From positions 19,941,561-20,005,560 of the forward strand of contig NC_088775.1 in assembly GCF_954871325.1 (NCBI RefSeq): a DNA stretch of 64,000 nt, written 5' to 3'. The stretch's first letter is position 1. Each line of letters opens with the position of its first letter. Position numbers and translations under genes: made by a program. The notes below the pieces were generated by a model. The model was not told the DNA's origin. It did no database searches and saw nothing but the letters and a program-made list of their open reading frames with translations. This stretch comes from Gordionus sp. m RMFG-2023. Taxonomy: Eukaryota > Nematomorpha > Gordioida > Chordodea > Parachordodidae. This document shows positions 12,425 to 24,239 of the stretch, piece by piece.

Positions 12425-12496
12425 TTTAATGGACCAATCACAGAATTGGACGAAACTTTACGATGAAGTGTCCATACGATCATAGGCACGGAAATC

Positions 12497-13225
12497 CAAA
12501 AATCTTTGGTTCTAGTAATAAATAGGGACTGCCATTATATATTACTCCATGAGGAAAATATAAATGTGAAAATTTTTAAAAAATTTATCTTAAGCCTAGT
12601 TAAAATTTATGATACTAGAAATATGTTCTTAAACCTTTAGGTCTTGTATAAAATTGGCACTGCTGTTATATTTTACTCCACGAGGAAAAAAATTGCGAAT
12701 TATTTTTAAGAATTGTTTTAAACCTAGTTAAATGTTTATGATATTAAGAGGATGATCTAAAACCTTTGGGTTTAGTAATAAGCACTGCTGTTATATTTTT
12801 ATCCACGAGGAAAAAATTTATATTTTTTTAAGACTTTGTTTTAAACCAAGTTAAATGTTTATGATATTAGGAAGATGTTCTAAAACCTTTGGATCTAGTA
12901 ATAAATTTTCACTGCCATTATATTTTACTCCACAAGGATAAATTCTGAAAATTTTTTAAAAATTTACTTAAACCTAGTTAATAGTTTTTGATACTAAATC
13001 TTTGGATTTTGTTATAAATTGGCACTCCTGTTATATTTTAACCCATAAGGAAAATAAAATTGTTAATTTTTTTTAAGACGTTGTTATAAACCTAGTTAAG
13101 TGTGTGATATTAGAAAGATTGTCTAAAACCTTTGTGAATTGGACTTTCACTATATTCTACTCCACGAAGAACTAAATTATTAATTTTTAAAAAAATTTGT
13201 CTTAAACTTAGTTTAAAGTATCTAA
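12497..13225. repeat. ~125-bp satellite, left arm of the large hAT-type element
   Basis: Five to six degenerate copies, each with ACTGCYRTTATATTTTACTC, CACGAGGAAAA and a CTAGTTAAA segment. They are in inverted orientation relative to 17435-18345. The first copy joins directly to the MULE's right-hand target duplication, showing that the array was once continuous with 9186-9262. Confidence 0.88.
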
Positions 13226-13668
13226 TTCAAAATCATTAAAATATTTGTTAACCGAAAGAAAAATAAAATATTTTTCCATTAATAAAAGTAAATGCAATAT
13301 TTAAAACGAATATAATAAAAATGGATAAAAAATCCAAGTAGATGCTATGAGAGACATTGCATGAAATGAGTGGATCAGGTCAGACTCTCTAGAAGAAATG
13401 GATGGAAATAAAATATTTAATCCTTGAATAATAAAAAAAATTTTCTAATCAAAGTTGTTTAACCTCAGCCTTGTTTATAGATAAAAAATAGCCAAAACTA
13501 ATTAATAAAAAATTATACATCGGATAGGGATTTCTGCTAATCACCCTCAGTGTTATATTATAAATATAAATAAAATAATTTTTAATAAATAAAAATTGTG
13601 TAATGCTAACGCATAATTAGCAGAAAACCTTAGCCAATGCCTAATTAGTTTAAAATTATTGTATCTCA

Positions 13669-13880
13669 TAGTGTTGTTAAACGGCTCGTTTTGAGCCAAT
13701 TTTTAAAAACGGCTAACTCAATACTTCATCCAGAAAAATATTACCCAAGCAGGAAGATTTTGCTCATAGAAGGAACAAGGGTCTACACATATAAATCTTG
13801 AGGTTTAGGCAATATTTTTCTGGCTAAGATATTGAGTTAGCCGTTTTTAAAAATCGGCTCAAAACGAGCCGTTTAACAAC
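13669..13880. mobile_element. hAT-type foldback MITE, copy 2
   Basis: Same hairpin family as 7439-7661, starting TAGTGTTGTTAAACGGCTCG. The left flank is GTATCTCA. At the right end the sequence runs CAACA directly into TCTCA, so about six bases spanning the terminus and the start of the duplication are deleted. The 8-bp duplication is therefore only partly preserved. Confidence 0.88.
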
Positions 13881-13960
13881 ATCTCATATTTGCCCTAAGC
13901 CTATTTTAAATTTACTAAACGTTCTTTCACAATTCAATTGTGTAAATTATCGTTTCCCTA

Positions 13961-14420
13961 ACTTTCATATAAAAACCTTTCATATAAAAAATTGCGACTG
14001 AGAATAATTGCGACTTTTTTATGATTGGTTGTGATAATTGCGACTTTATACCCATTGGTTATAAAAAATTAAACGTATTTATAATATATATTTGAAAAAT
14101 CGTGCTTTTTGGAAAGCCTCTATGGCCTAGTAGGCAAGAGCTTGGCTTACTTTTCCCATGGTCCCGGGTTCGAACCCCGGAAATGGTCATGTTTTTTTCT
14201 TATTCTAACTTGGTGGTTCCATTTTTGTGGGGATAATATATAGGAGGCCGGACTCGACCACCTGATTCCGTATTAATATATTAAATAATAAGAGTTTTAT
14301 TACATTTTAATAAATTTTGGTCGGTATTTAGAAAATTAGGTTGGTATTTAGAATATTTCCATACATTCACTCATTAACAATAGTCGCAATTATTTATATG
14401 AAAGGTTTTTATATGAAAGT
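13961..14420. mobile_element. 460-bp MITE with ACTTTCATAT termini and TA duplication
   Basis: The inverted termini ACTTTCATATAAAAACCTTT and complement extend about 40 bp, including ATTGCGACT. TA flanks both ends (13959-13960 and 14421-14422), as in Tc1/mariner-type or similar insertions. The interior carries a tRNA-like segment at 14116-14187 and ATTGCGACT/ATTGGTT repeats. There is no coding capacity. Confidence 0.85.
14116..14187 (+). ncRNA. tRNA-like SINE head or tRNA pseudogene
   Basis: An A-box match TGGCCTAGTAGG (14123-14134) and a B-box GGTTCGAACCC inside a perfect five-pair T-stem (CCGGG/CCCGG) are correctly spaced for a tRNA. The acceptor strands do not pair (about three of seven pairs), the D-stem has a mismatch and the anticodon stem is poor, so a functional tRNA is unlikely. 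About 110 bp of unrelated sequence follows within the MITE. A pol III-derived SINE head captured by, or inserted in, the 460-bp MITE fits best. Confidence 0.6.
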
Positions 14421-16150
14421 TATACCAACCGTAAATTATAATGTTAAAATATTCATAAAAATAATCTAGATTATTATAATCAGTTGTGTGCAGATTTTGG
14501 GAAAAAATTTTAAAATATCGTAAATTACATACCTTAATAATATTTATTTTCCCATTTTTAAAATGTAACGAAGAGCTTCTGTTGGCAATATATTGTGTGT
14601 CACTTAATGTAATCCTTGTTTTCATTTCTTTTGAAAGGAAATTTTCATGATTTAAATTTTTATATTTTTAGACTAAGCCTAATTAGCATAGTTTTTCGTC
14701 ATTTATGCAACACAAGATCAGACCACAATACATTTTTTATTGAAATCCTTAGTAAATTGTTGCTAGAAATAATTTTCTTTATTTACGCTAAAGTTCTAAA
14801 TTAATGAGATATAATAGTTTTAAGAATTTTATCATTTTTTTAATTTATTTATTTATTTAAATTCTATTTGGATGCGTGATTTTGTACAATCAATCTTATT
14901 AAAGGTTTAATATGATTTGTATTATTTAAATTTTATAGTACTATATGTAATAATTTTAAAAGTGAAATCAATAATTATAATTGTGCAATTTAGTGTTGTT
15001 AAATGGCTAAGCCGAGTCGACTTAGCTGCGACTTGAGCCTAGTTTCTAGTCGAAAAAACTACTCCGATTCGAGTTGACTCCCGAGGCGATTTTATAACAA
15101 AAATAAAAATATAAAATAATATATATAATATTTCATAATATAGTTTTTAATATATACCTATACTTTTTTTAGACATCCTCTTTTTAAAATCACTTATTAA
15201 AATTGTTGCAAACGAAATTATATCTTTGCATTTCCTTAATAAGCCTAAAATAAACTCAAGTAAAGCATTAATAAAATTAATTTCAAGCTAATAAAAAATT
15301 TCTAAACCATCCCTCCATTCGCAACCTCTTCTCTCAAAAATGTTTGAAGAATTTGTAATTTTTGAAATAATGACCATAATTTAAAATTTGTAGAAAAAAA
15401 GCATTTATATAAAAGATAAAATCAGAAATACTCACATCATCCATAGTCTGTCATGGTTAGGACAAAAAAATCTTTTAAATCCAATTTTCTAAAAAAATAT
15501 TTTCTTTATAAAATATATAATAATTATTTTAATAGCTTATAATTTTGGGATTCAGAAGATGTTTCACTTATTCAGATTAGTTTATTAATATTAAAATTAT
15601 TAAGGTTTGAAAGAAAAATGTCCCAATCATCCCCGGTCACCCCTAATTCGGTCATATATAGATTAGAAAAAAATACTAATCTTTTGAATTATTGGGAAAC
15701 TGTAAATAGTTAGCCAGAAATTTATAAGTTAGCTATACCTGTCCTAGCAGTTCCAGCAGGTATCCGTAGAAAGAGAATTTTCTAACCTTAAGTTTATACT
15801 CTCTGCGCAGAGAACTAAATTAAATCCTGAAATATTAGAAAATAATTTCGTTTTCCTTTCTATATCTCTTTAAACATAAACAGTATGAATTTTATTATAT
15901 TTATGTGTTATTTTATTCCTCTTTGTATTTGCGCATGTTTAGTTTGTTTTATCTTATTTATTTATATAATAAAATTAATTAATTTGTCTAATTTATATTT
16001 ACTGTTTTATAAAAATATCTATTAGATTATCATAGTTAAAAGATTTTTCTCTAAGATTAATATATATGATTTATGATTTAAGATATTTTTTTGGTATTTA
16101 TTACAATATTTATTAATAGATATTTTATAACAAATAAATAAAAAAAATTT
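14421..16150. other. AT-rich interior with one orphan hAT-like end
   Basis: No gene is supported. A single hAT-like terminus TAGTGTTGTTAAATGGCTAA starts at 14991 and carries CGAGTCGACTTAGC subterminal motifs up to about 15090. I find no matching right end, so it is an orphan end. The rest is low-complexity AT-rich sequence. Confidence 0.55.
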
Positions 16151-16199
16151 TAAATAAAATTTGGTGATGCCCAGCAGCTCCGTGAAGTTGGCCGAACGA

Positions 16200-17430
16200 T
16201 TGGAAGCACTAACGATGAATCATATGTCATTTTTTAGTGCTTCGTTAGTGCTTGTTAGTGCTTCAATCCGTATAGTAGCCGAATTTAAGGAAAAAAAAGT
16301 TATAGGCAAAAATAAAAATTTGTGCCAACTTCACGCCTAAAAGTCGATTGGAAGCACTAACGATGAAACTTATATCATTCTTTAGTGTTTCGTTAGTAGA
16401 GGTTAGTGCTTCAATCCATTTCGTAGCCGAATTTATGAATAAAAAGTTATTGGCGAAAAAAACAAAATTAAACAAATATTGGCGACTTGCCAAAACAAAA
16501 ACTATAGGAGTATTAAACATCCGGTTTTCATCATTATTTAGTGCTTAATTAGTGTATTTAAATTCCGTTATTAATTTGGTTAACCGTCTTTATAAAAAAT
16601 TGTAATAGGCTAAAGAAATGTTTAGAGGTCAAATTATGGCCAGAAAATTATAAAAGCACTAACGATGAAATTTATATCCTTCTTTAGGGCTTCCTTAGTA
16701 GAGGTTAGGGGTTTAATTACTTTTGTAGCCGAATTTAAGAATAAAATGTTATTTGCGAAAAAAACAAAAATAAACAAATAATGGCGACGTGCCAAAACAA
16801 AAACTATAGTACTACTAAACATCCGGTTTTCGCCATTATTTAGTGCTTAGCAAATTTGAATACCGTAATTAATTTGGTTAACCGTCTTTATAAAAAATTG
16901 TAATACGCTAAAGAAATGTTTAGAGGTCAAATTATGGCCAGAAAAATATGAAAGCACTAACGATGAAATTTATACACTTCTTTAGGGCTTCCTTAGTAGA
17001 GGTTAGTGGTTCAATCACTTTTGTAGCCGAATTTAAGAATAAAAAGATTTTTGCGAAAAAAACAAAAATAAACAAATAATGGCGACGTGCCAAAACAAAA
17101 ACTATATTAGTAATAAACATCCGGTTTTGCCATTATTTAGTGCTCAATTAGTAAATTTGAATTCCATAATTAATTTGGTTAACCGTCTTTATAAAAAATT
17201 GTAATACGTTAAAGAAATGTTTAGAGGTCAAATTTTGGCCAGAAAATTATGAAAGCATTAACGATGAAATTTATATCCTTCTAGAGGTTAGTGCTTGAAT
17301 CATTTTTGTAGCCGAAATTAAGAATAAAAAGTTATTTGCGAAAAACCCAAATAATGGCGACGTGCCAAAACATAAACTATAGTAGTACTAAACATCAGGT
17401 TTTGCCATTATTTAGTGCTCAATTAGTAAA
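16200..17430. repeat. ~299-bp tandem repeats
   Basis: Four to five copies, the last two or three spaced about 299 bp (TTTAGAGGTCAAATT at 16620, 16919 and 17218). Conserved blocks are AAAGCACTAACGATGAAA, GTAGCCGAATTTAAGAATAA, GCCAAAACAAAAACTAT and GGTTAACCGTC. Minus-strand frames within each copy give near-identical peptides of about 62 residues; I read these as by-products of the repeat, not genes. Confidence 0.88.
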
Positions 17431-17434
17431 TAAC

Positions 17435-18345
17435 GTGTTAAAAAATTCATAATTTTTTTCTCGTGGAGTAGAATATAATAGCAGTGCCAATTTATTACAG
17501 GACCCAAAGGTTTAAGAACATCTTTCTATCAAAAACTTTTAACTAGGATTAAAATAAATTTAAAAAAATTTTCACAATCTTTTTTTTCCTTGTGGAGTAA
17601 AATATAATGGCATTGCCAATTAATTGCTAGATCCAAGGGTTTTAGAACATCTTTCTAATATCACAATTTAAGTATATAACAACGTCTTACAAAAAATTCA
17701 TTAATTTCTTTCCTCGTGGAGTAAATTATCAGCATTGCCAATTTATTACAAGACCCAAAGGTTTAAGAACATTTTTCTAGTATCAAAAACTTTTAACCAA
17801 GCTTAGGATAAATTCTTTTTAAATTTTCACAATATATTTTTTCCTTGTGGAGCAAAATATAATAGCAGTGCAAATTTATTACTAGACCCAAAGGTTTTAG
17901 AACATCTTCCTAATATCATAAACATTTAACTAGGTTTAAAACAACGTCTTAGATAAAATTCGTAAATTTTCCTCGTGGAGTAAAATATAATAGCAGTGCT
18001 AATTTATTACAAGACCCAAAGATTTAAGAACATCGTTCTAGTATCAAAAACTTTTAACTAGACTTAAGATAAATTTTTAAAAAATTTTCACAATTTATTT
18101 TTTCCTTGTAGAGTAAAATATAACAGCAGTGCCAATTTATTACAAGACCAAAAGGTTTAGGAACATCTTTCAAGTATCTAAAACTTTTAACTAGGCTAGA
18201 TATGTTTTTAAAAAGTTTTCACAATTTATTTTTTCCTCGTGGAGTAAAATATAATAGCAGTACCAATTTATTACTAGAACCAAAGATTTTTGAACATTTT
18301 TTTAATATCAAAAACAATAAACCCAGATTAAAACAAACTAGCTTA
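17435..18345. repeat. ~125-bp satellite, right arm of the large hAT-type element
   Basis: About seven copies with CTCGTGGAGTAAAATATAAT, AGCAGTGCCAATTTATTAC and CCAAAGGTTTAAGAACATC, the complement of 12497-13225. It ends at the stretch (18275-18345) whose complement matches 9186-9262, and contains the intact pre-insertion MULE target. Confidence 0.9.
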
Positions 18346-18360
18346 ATTTTCTATATATTT

Positions 18361-18680
18361 TGTCGACCCAGTAAACCAACCCAGAAGGTCGACCCAGTAA
18401 ACCAACCCAGAAGGTCGACCCAGCAAGCCATCTCAGCAGGTCAACCCAAAAATTCGACCCAGCAGACAAACCCATCAAGCTAACCCAGCAAGTCTACTCA
18501 GCAGGCCGACACAGCCAGCCAACCCAGCAGGCCAACCCACATAGCCGACCCGATGAGTCGGCTCATGAGACCTGGGTCGGGTAGGGTCTGATCTATGGCC
18601 AAATTGATTGGCTCGGGTTTAGGGTCGTTTTTTTCTGCTCAAACCTTGCTGGGTTTTTGGCCAAGCCGACCCGACCCGGC
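18361..18680. repeat. GC-rich subterminal repeats, right arm
   Basis: About 20 ten-base units of the form GACCCAGCAG or CAACCCAGCA, the first two as 26-bp repeats of GTCGACCCAGTAAACCAACC plus CAGAAG. The array ends in CCGACCCGACCCGGC just inside the right terminus. It mirrors 9066-9185 but is longer. Confidence 0.88.
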
Positions 18681-18703
18681 AATTTAACAACACTATTATA
18701 ATT

Positions 18704-19112
18704 TAACAATATGGCAATTCATAGTTTATTAATTTTAATTTAACATTATATATGGCAATCCGTAGTTTATTAATTTTAATTTAACATCATATATTGATTA
18801 GACAATTTATTTTAACATTAAATACGGCAATTCGTAGTTTAGTCATTTTAATTTAACATTAATTACCTCAATTCGCAGTTAAGACACTTTAATTTAAGAT
18901 TAATTACAGCAATTCTTGGTTTATTCATTTTAATTTAACATTATATACGTCAATTTTAGTTTATTCATTTTAATTTAGCATTAAATACGATTCGTAGTTT
19001 AGTCATTTTATTTTAACATTAATTACTGCAATTCTCAATTAAGACACTTTAATTTAAGATTAATTACGGCAATTCGTAGTTTAGTCATTTTAATTTAACA
19101 TTAATTGCAGCA
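18704..19112 (-). repeat. 41-bp satellite, continuation of 7840-8667
   Basis: Eight to nine copies of the reverse-orientation 41-bp unit (AATTCGTAGTTTAGTCATTT). This is the other side of the array split by the large hAT-type element, and it resumes directly after the presumed target duplication at 18696-18703. Confidence 0.9.
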
Positions 19113-19439
19113 ACAAACACAGAATAATGAGTCATATTAGAAAATAAAACTAATTTATAAAATACATAAATATCAAAAACAAGTAATGATATATACTTAT
19201 TAAAGATAAAGAATAATATAAACAAGTATATTTTTTTTTATTAGAGATGCCATTTAGGCATATATGCCTAATATAAGCTATATTTAAAACAGCACAGAAA
19301 AAACCTACAAATTCAAATACCATGAAAAAAATTATTCAACCTAGTATCAGAATCATTTAATGCAATTAATAAAATAAGACCAACAATTACCCCCAAAAAA
19401 TCTGATAAATTGATATGTACATTTTGTTAGTCTTTACAC

Positions 19440-21010
19440 TCTTTGATCTAGTTGAACAGCCTAAATTTGTTACAGTGATGGAAGGTTAGATAATTTATAT
19501 ATATATAAATTGATATGATATTCTAAATATTCATAGTAACATTGGATCATTTAAATTTTTTTTGAGGAAGTCTTTTACGAGAAGAATAGAGGAAATTTTG
19601 AAATCATGTACACTTTATAAAGTATTTTAAAAGCCCAATCATATATCTACAACACAGCAGATTTGGGGTCTACAAAAACCCGAAGTTTTATGGAAATAAC
19701 AGCTCACTGGGTAATATTAATACCTTATTTTAAAAAAAATTTAAAAATTATTTTAAGAATGAGAAACACTTGAAAGGCAATCATAAGCCTTGGAGTGTAG
19801 AGGAATACCTGGCACATATTCACTTAACTAAATTGCTGAGATATTGGAATAAGTTTATAGAGAGTATGGGATTTCTGATAAACTAATTACTACTGTCACA
19901 GATAATGCATAATTTTGTCAAGTCACATGAATATTGTGAAATTAAATGCTCTTGACAACGATTTTGAGGATGAGGGTGACCTATTAGAGTTTAATAAAAT
20001 CAATAATGGTTAGTACAGATTTTTTAAAATCTTTATATTTAGATGATATAAACAAAATAAAATTACCCAAGCACATTAGGTGTGCCTATAACACTTTGTC
20101 CTTAATTGCAACTAAAGATATTATTTCATCAATATCAAGCTCAAAGAATCTTGAAAGGATTCATTATGGAGTAATGGGGAAATGCACAAAATTATGGAAT
20201 GCATATGGAAGCCCCAAATCTTCTGAAAAGATAAAGGAGATAACAAGTGGTATTCAGATAAAGATTCCATGCATAACGAGGTGGAACAATTTATATGATA
20301 GTATGACTTCATTATGAAAATATAAATCAAATTTAAAACTATTATTTAAAACAATTGATTGTCCTATTTTAAAAGAAATGGATATTGTTTATATGGAGGA
20401 ATTGTAAAGTTTCAGGCCCTATAGCAATTGCATTAGGCAAACTACGAGGGCAGAATAGTACATTTTATGGGAAATTAGCGCCTATACTATTTGTGGTTAA
20501 AAGAAACTTAGATAACTTGAACATTCAAGTTCACAATATTGTATACCTTTATTAAAAGCTAAATGCTATGGGCAAAAGATTAAGGAAATTTTTTCTTATG
20601 ATGAATATAATGAGGCCTTTTTGGCATCACGATCACATCCATATGCATTGAGTCTGATGATAGAAAAAATATTTTCAAAATATATTACTAAACGAAGCCT
20701 TAAATCTAGCATAAATAGTATAGATAAAGTTCAAGCTGTATCACCAAAAGATTTAATATTTAATAAAGAAAATGATGATTATTTTTCTTTTGGTGAAACA
20801 AATGTTGTTGAGTTCAATAATACAAACAACATTGAGCTGGAGGTTTTAAATTATATTAAAGATTGCTGAATAACACTAGAAATGCTTAATTTTTATCCTT
20901 TAATTAAGGAAATATTTAAAAATATATTACTGCCATACCTTTATCAGCTCCTATTATATGCCAAAACAACAAAGGTTCAATGATAAATTTTTTGAAAAAT
21001 TGATTATTTT
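19440..21010 (+). pseudogene. Decayed hAT transposase
   Basis: Plus-strand blocks in hAT order. Near 19640-19720: TTADLGSTKTRSFMEITAHW, the RNase H-like fold around the first Asp. Near 19860-19930: a GI-DKL-TVTDNA-like region and NFVKSHE. 20006-20317: LPKHIRCAYNTLSLIATKD, then CITRWNNLYDSM, the second catalytic region. Near 20416-20530: PIAIALGKLRGQ. After 20621: RSHPYA and a worn C-terminal dimerisation domain (NFYPLIKEIF to YAKTTK). Many stops and shifts make it non-functional. AGATAC-type repeats at 21290-21400 may be its right end. Confidence 0.8.
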
Positions 21011-22889
21011 AAAAAATAATCATTTGATTTAATTTATTTTTACACAATTGAAAATTTTCAACTCGCATTAAATATATTATTCTCCCTTTCTTGTTTATGA
21101 TATTAATGGGCAAAAACTAATATTAAAATGCCTGATATTATAATTAACTTATCAATAAATATTTTATTAATTATTTTAAATATTCATTTTTATTATATGC
21201 GTATTTCTTCACAATAAATAATAAAAACTGTATTTTATAAACTATTCAAATTTAATTGGTAACGATAATTTAAAAGTATCTTGTATTTAAGTAGCAAAAG
21301 ATACATGTATCTTTTATCTTGTATCTTTTTGATATTTTGAAAAAGATACTAGTATTTGTAGCTAAGATTTTTTATAAAGAATTTGTATCTAGATTCTTTT
21401 TTTCCGGAGGACCTACCTAACTCTTATCAATTACCCCTAACACTCGGGTTTAGTAAAGGTGGACAGGTTGTGATTTAATATTACATATATTATAATTGAT
21501 AAAATTATTTATTTTAAAAGATGTATTAATATCGAGCCAATTGATTATATTTATTAAGTTTAAAAGAAATTGTAAGATTATTTACTTGATTATTTGTAAA
21601 TATTTATGTTTTAAATTATTTCAAAAGAATAAAAAGAAAAAAAATTATCATAGCAAAGTATCAAAATATATCGCCATCCGCGGCGTTACTTCTAAATTTA
21701 AAATAGAATATCCCTAGTACTATAATAAATTCTACAAGAATTTTCTTATCTACTCGTATTTACAATTACAAAAGTTTCCTTATCCATTATAGGATATTAT
21801 ATAATTAATTAAGTAATAATCGTTATAAATTTAATGAATATAAAAATATCGTGGTTATAAATTTGTCTAAAAATTAAAGAATAGTGATGATAATAAATTG
21901 TGGCCAAGTGAATATATAATAAAAGTTAAAATGGCTGTAAAACATTTTAAATGGGTTTATAACTGTGTTATTAGGAAGGGTAAATCTAAATGTGCTGATG
22001 AAGATACAGTGCATTTTTTGGATTTATGGATATTGGAAGAAATAATTAAGTTATGGGGTGGAATTGGATATTAAAAATTGTACCCTATAATAATTTTTGG
22101 AATATTGTTAAGGTAAAAATAAAATATGATATTGAAATAGCTGGAAAACCAAAGAGATTATAAAAAAAATATATTGAGAATAAGATTCCAGGAAATATTA
22201 AAATTGAAATGGTTTCACATTATCATAATTCGATTATATTAATATTATTATATTTAATGTATAAAATTAATTAGAAAGGGAAAGGGAAAGATGAATATCA
22301 TGAATACAATTATTTTTATGTAGCAGCTATTCGTCTTTAGTCCCATACGAGTGCTGAAATTGCATTCAAGCTGCAGTTAATCGACCTTAGTTCCATGCGA
22401 GTACAGAAATGGATGGGAATTATTTTCATGTCAAATCGTTAAATTGTCTTTAGTTTAATACAAGTGTAGAATATAAGGAGTTTCTTCTCCACCAGCTTGT
22501 ACAAGCTGGTGCCTCTCTCCACTATGAAGGGATTTTAAGATGTAATTAAACAAACTTTTATTAAATGTAATTGAATACAAAATAACTGATGATATTATGA
22601 AGTAAAGTAATTCAATTATTGTTAAATATAAGTAACAATTTTATTAATGGATTTTGTATTGTAGAAGACTTAAGGTTTAAAACGATATATTATATTATAT
22701 TTAATATTAAATTGATGTTTTGAAAAGTTATACAATGATTTTTTATTTAAATATTAAATTCATGTTAATAATTTAATGGAAGGCTATAAAAATTAAAAAT
22801 TATATTTTAAATTTATTTTATTTTTATTAACACTAAAATATTTAACATTTTGTGCTCTATATATATACATTTTAAATTTACATTTTTAC
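21011..22889. other. AT-rich DNA with a small unassigned ORF and short repeats
   Basis: 21290-21400 has GTATCTTGTATTTAAG and AGATACATGTATCTTT motifs like the ends of the hAT family at 38559-40429. A 47-codon ATG frame at 21931-22074 starts MAVKHFKWVYNCVIRKGKSK and has a more protein-like composition than its surroundings, but I recognise no family and see no clear splice partner. 22325-22470 holds three copies of a ~55-bp unit with CTTTAGTCCCATACGAGTG. Nothing else is supported. Confidence 0.45.
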
Positions 22890-23073
22890 TGTTATATTTG
22901 AATGTTTATATATATTTTAAAAGGTTACGCTATTTGAATTATATATTTCTTACATTTTATATATCTTATGGAGGTCAATGTAATTGCTTATTAGTTGTAG
23001 TTAAATGACATAATTATAAAAGACTATATATAGGAAACAATTTTATAATAAAGAATCTATTGTTTTGACTATA
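22890..23073 (+). repeat. 5' LTR of truncated gypsy copy C
   Basis: About 184 bp starting TGTTATATTTGAATG and ending near TTGTTTTGACT. It is closely related to the LTR-like segments at 28492-28663 and 31217-31414. Directly downstream at 23079 is TGGCGACGAAATA, a candidate primer-binding site. Assignment as an LTR rests on the three copies and their positions relative to gag. Confidence 0.8.
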
Positions 23074-23204
23074 AAAAATGGCGACGAAATAAAAAAAAAA
23101 TTTAAGTCGCGCGGTTTTCGGTATTCGGTCAAGTTTAATAATATATAGAATTATAAAAAAAATTTTCTGTTTATAAAAATTTTTTTTTTATATATTTAGA
23201 AATT

Positions 23205-24233
23205 ATGGATAAAATTATTCTCCAGGACTTTAAAAAGGAAGATTGTTCTATCGAGGACTACGTTGATTATATCAAATATATACTAAATGTGAAAAATATT
23301 CCTCAAACTGACGCCACTTTAAAAAAAATATTTATAGCTTATGGAGGAATAAACATTATAACTGATATCAAAAATTACTCTATCCTAGGAATATAGAGGA
23401 GGTAGGATGGATTGACATATATAAAATAGCAAAACAACTATATAAAGATAAAGAACTATTTTGGCATCAAGAATTGATTTCATTAGATTAAGTCGCGGGG
23501 CTACTGAATCCGTAATGAGCTATTTAAAATATATAAAGGAGCTAGCCCGAAGATGCTAATTTGAAGACAATGTAGAACTGAGAATTCGAGATCAATTAAT
23601 CGCTGGACTAAAGATGTCATAACTGGATAAAGAACTACGATTAAGATATCCAGATACTAAAGACGAAGACCAACCGTTAAGCTTAAACAAAGTGGTAGAA
23701 TTGGCTTTAGCGATGGAACGAGCCTAACTTAGAAATAAATAATACTGCTAAAATGGTATATCAAATCAAAGAGCCGAATAAACATGATAATAATAATCGG
23801 GTAAATCAACATGATAAAAATAATCGGCAGTATAATAATAATGATAATGATAAACGGCACTATCAAAAGGATAATAAAGCGTATGTAAAAAGTGAAAGTG
23901 CCCTGGTATAATAAATACCGTACAAATAATAATAGTAATTGGAGAAAACCATGCTATTTCTGTAATCGGTTTCATGCTATTAGAAATTCTCCCGCCTACG
24001 GAAAATTGTTCAGCAAATGTAGGAAACCAAACCACTTCGCTCTATGTTGTAAATCTAAAAAAAAGATTTACGGAACAAATTACAATAAAAAAGAAGATGA
24101 TTTGAATGTCTCAATAAGAAAATACAAATATGGGCAACATTCAACAATTGAGGTATTAATAAACAACCAAAAAATTAAAATTAAATATGATACTGGCTCG
24201 GCAGTAACCATTATTAATGAAATAAGCGATTAA
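23205..24233 (+). pseudogene. Truncated gypsy copy C: gag to protease
   Basis: Gag starts MDKIILQDFKKEDCS, closely related to copy D at 28789, and breaks at a stop near 23395. The downstream block has RKPCYFCN and C-x2-C zinc-knuckle remnants (SKCRKPNHFALCC), then the aspartic protease start KYDTGSAVTII at the very end. The copy stops at about 24233, where a minus-strand gypsy copy begins, so RT, RNase H and integrase are missing. At least three stops or shifts interrupt it. The LTR and primer site upstream are preserved. Confidence 0.8.
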
Positions 24234-24239
24234 ATCATT

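Larger units (their letters stand above)
9263..12495 (-). mobile_element. MULE DNA transposon with FLYWCH transposase
   Basis: Terminal inverted repeats of about 55 bp: the left starts GGTAGGGGTGCC and shares ACACTTCATCGTA and TTCGTCCAATTC with the complement of the right end at about 12436-12495. The 8-bp duplication CAAAAATC flanks it. The uninterrupted site, TGTTCAAAAATCTTTGG, survives as its complement on the opposite arm of the host element near 18280, which proves the insertion and its boundaries. It encodes a minus-strand transposase in short-intron exons. Subterminal repeats of about 148 bp lie at 9340-9810. Confidence 0.9.
9009..18695. mobile_element. Large hAT-type element with satellite-bearing inverted arms
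   Basis: The left terminus TAGTGTTGTTAAATGG (9009) and right terminus ending TTTAACAACACTA (18695) are inverted. The flanks before the adjacent MITE inserted are ATATAATT (8663-8670) and TTATAATT (18696-18703), a 7/8 match, and both lie in the same interrupted 41-bp satellite. Each arm has GC-rich GACCCAGCA repeats, a shared unique stretch, then a ~125-bp satellite in inverted orientation (12497-13225 and 17435-18345). A MULE (9263-12495) splits the left arm, and MITEs occupy 13669-13880 and 13961-14420. I find no transposase belonging to the outer element, so it is probably non-autonomous. Confidence 0.8.

Noticed and set aside
14116-14187. Functional tRNA gene
   Set aside because: The acceptor stem does not pair and the anticodon stem is poor, despite good A and B boxes.
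16263-17120. Family of ~62-85-residue minus-strand ORFs with near-identical sequence
   Set aside because: They arise from the 299-bp tandem repeats; they are low complexity and no start or splice context is conserved beyond the repeat itself.
21931-22074. 47-codon ORF as a host gene
   Set aside because: It has protein-like composition but no recognisable domain, partner exon or conserved context. Recorded only as a note in the regional feature.
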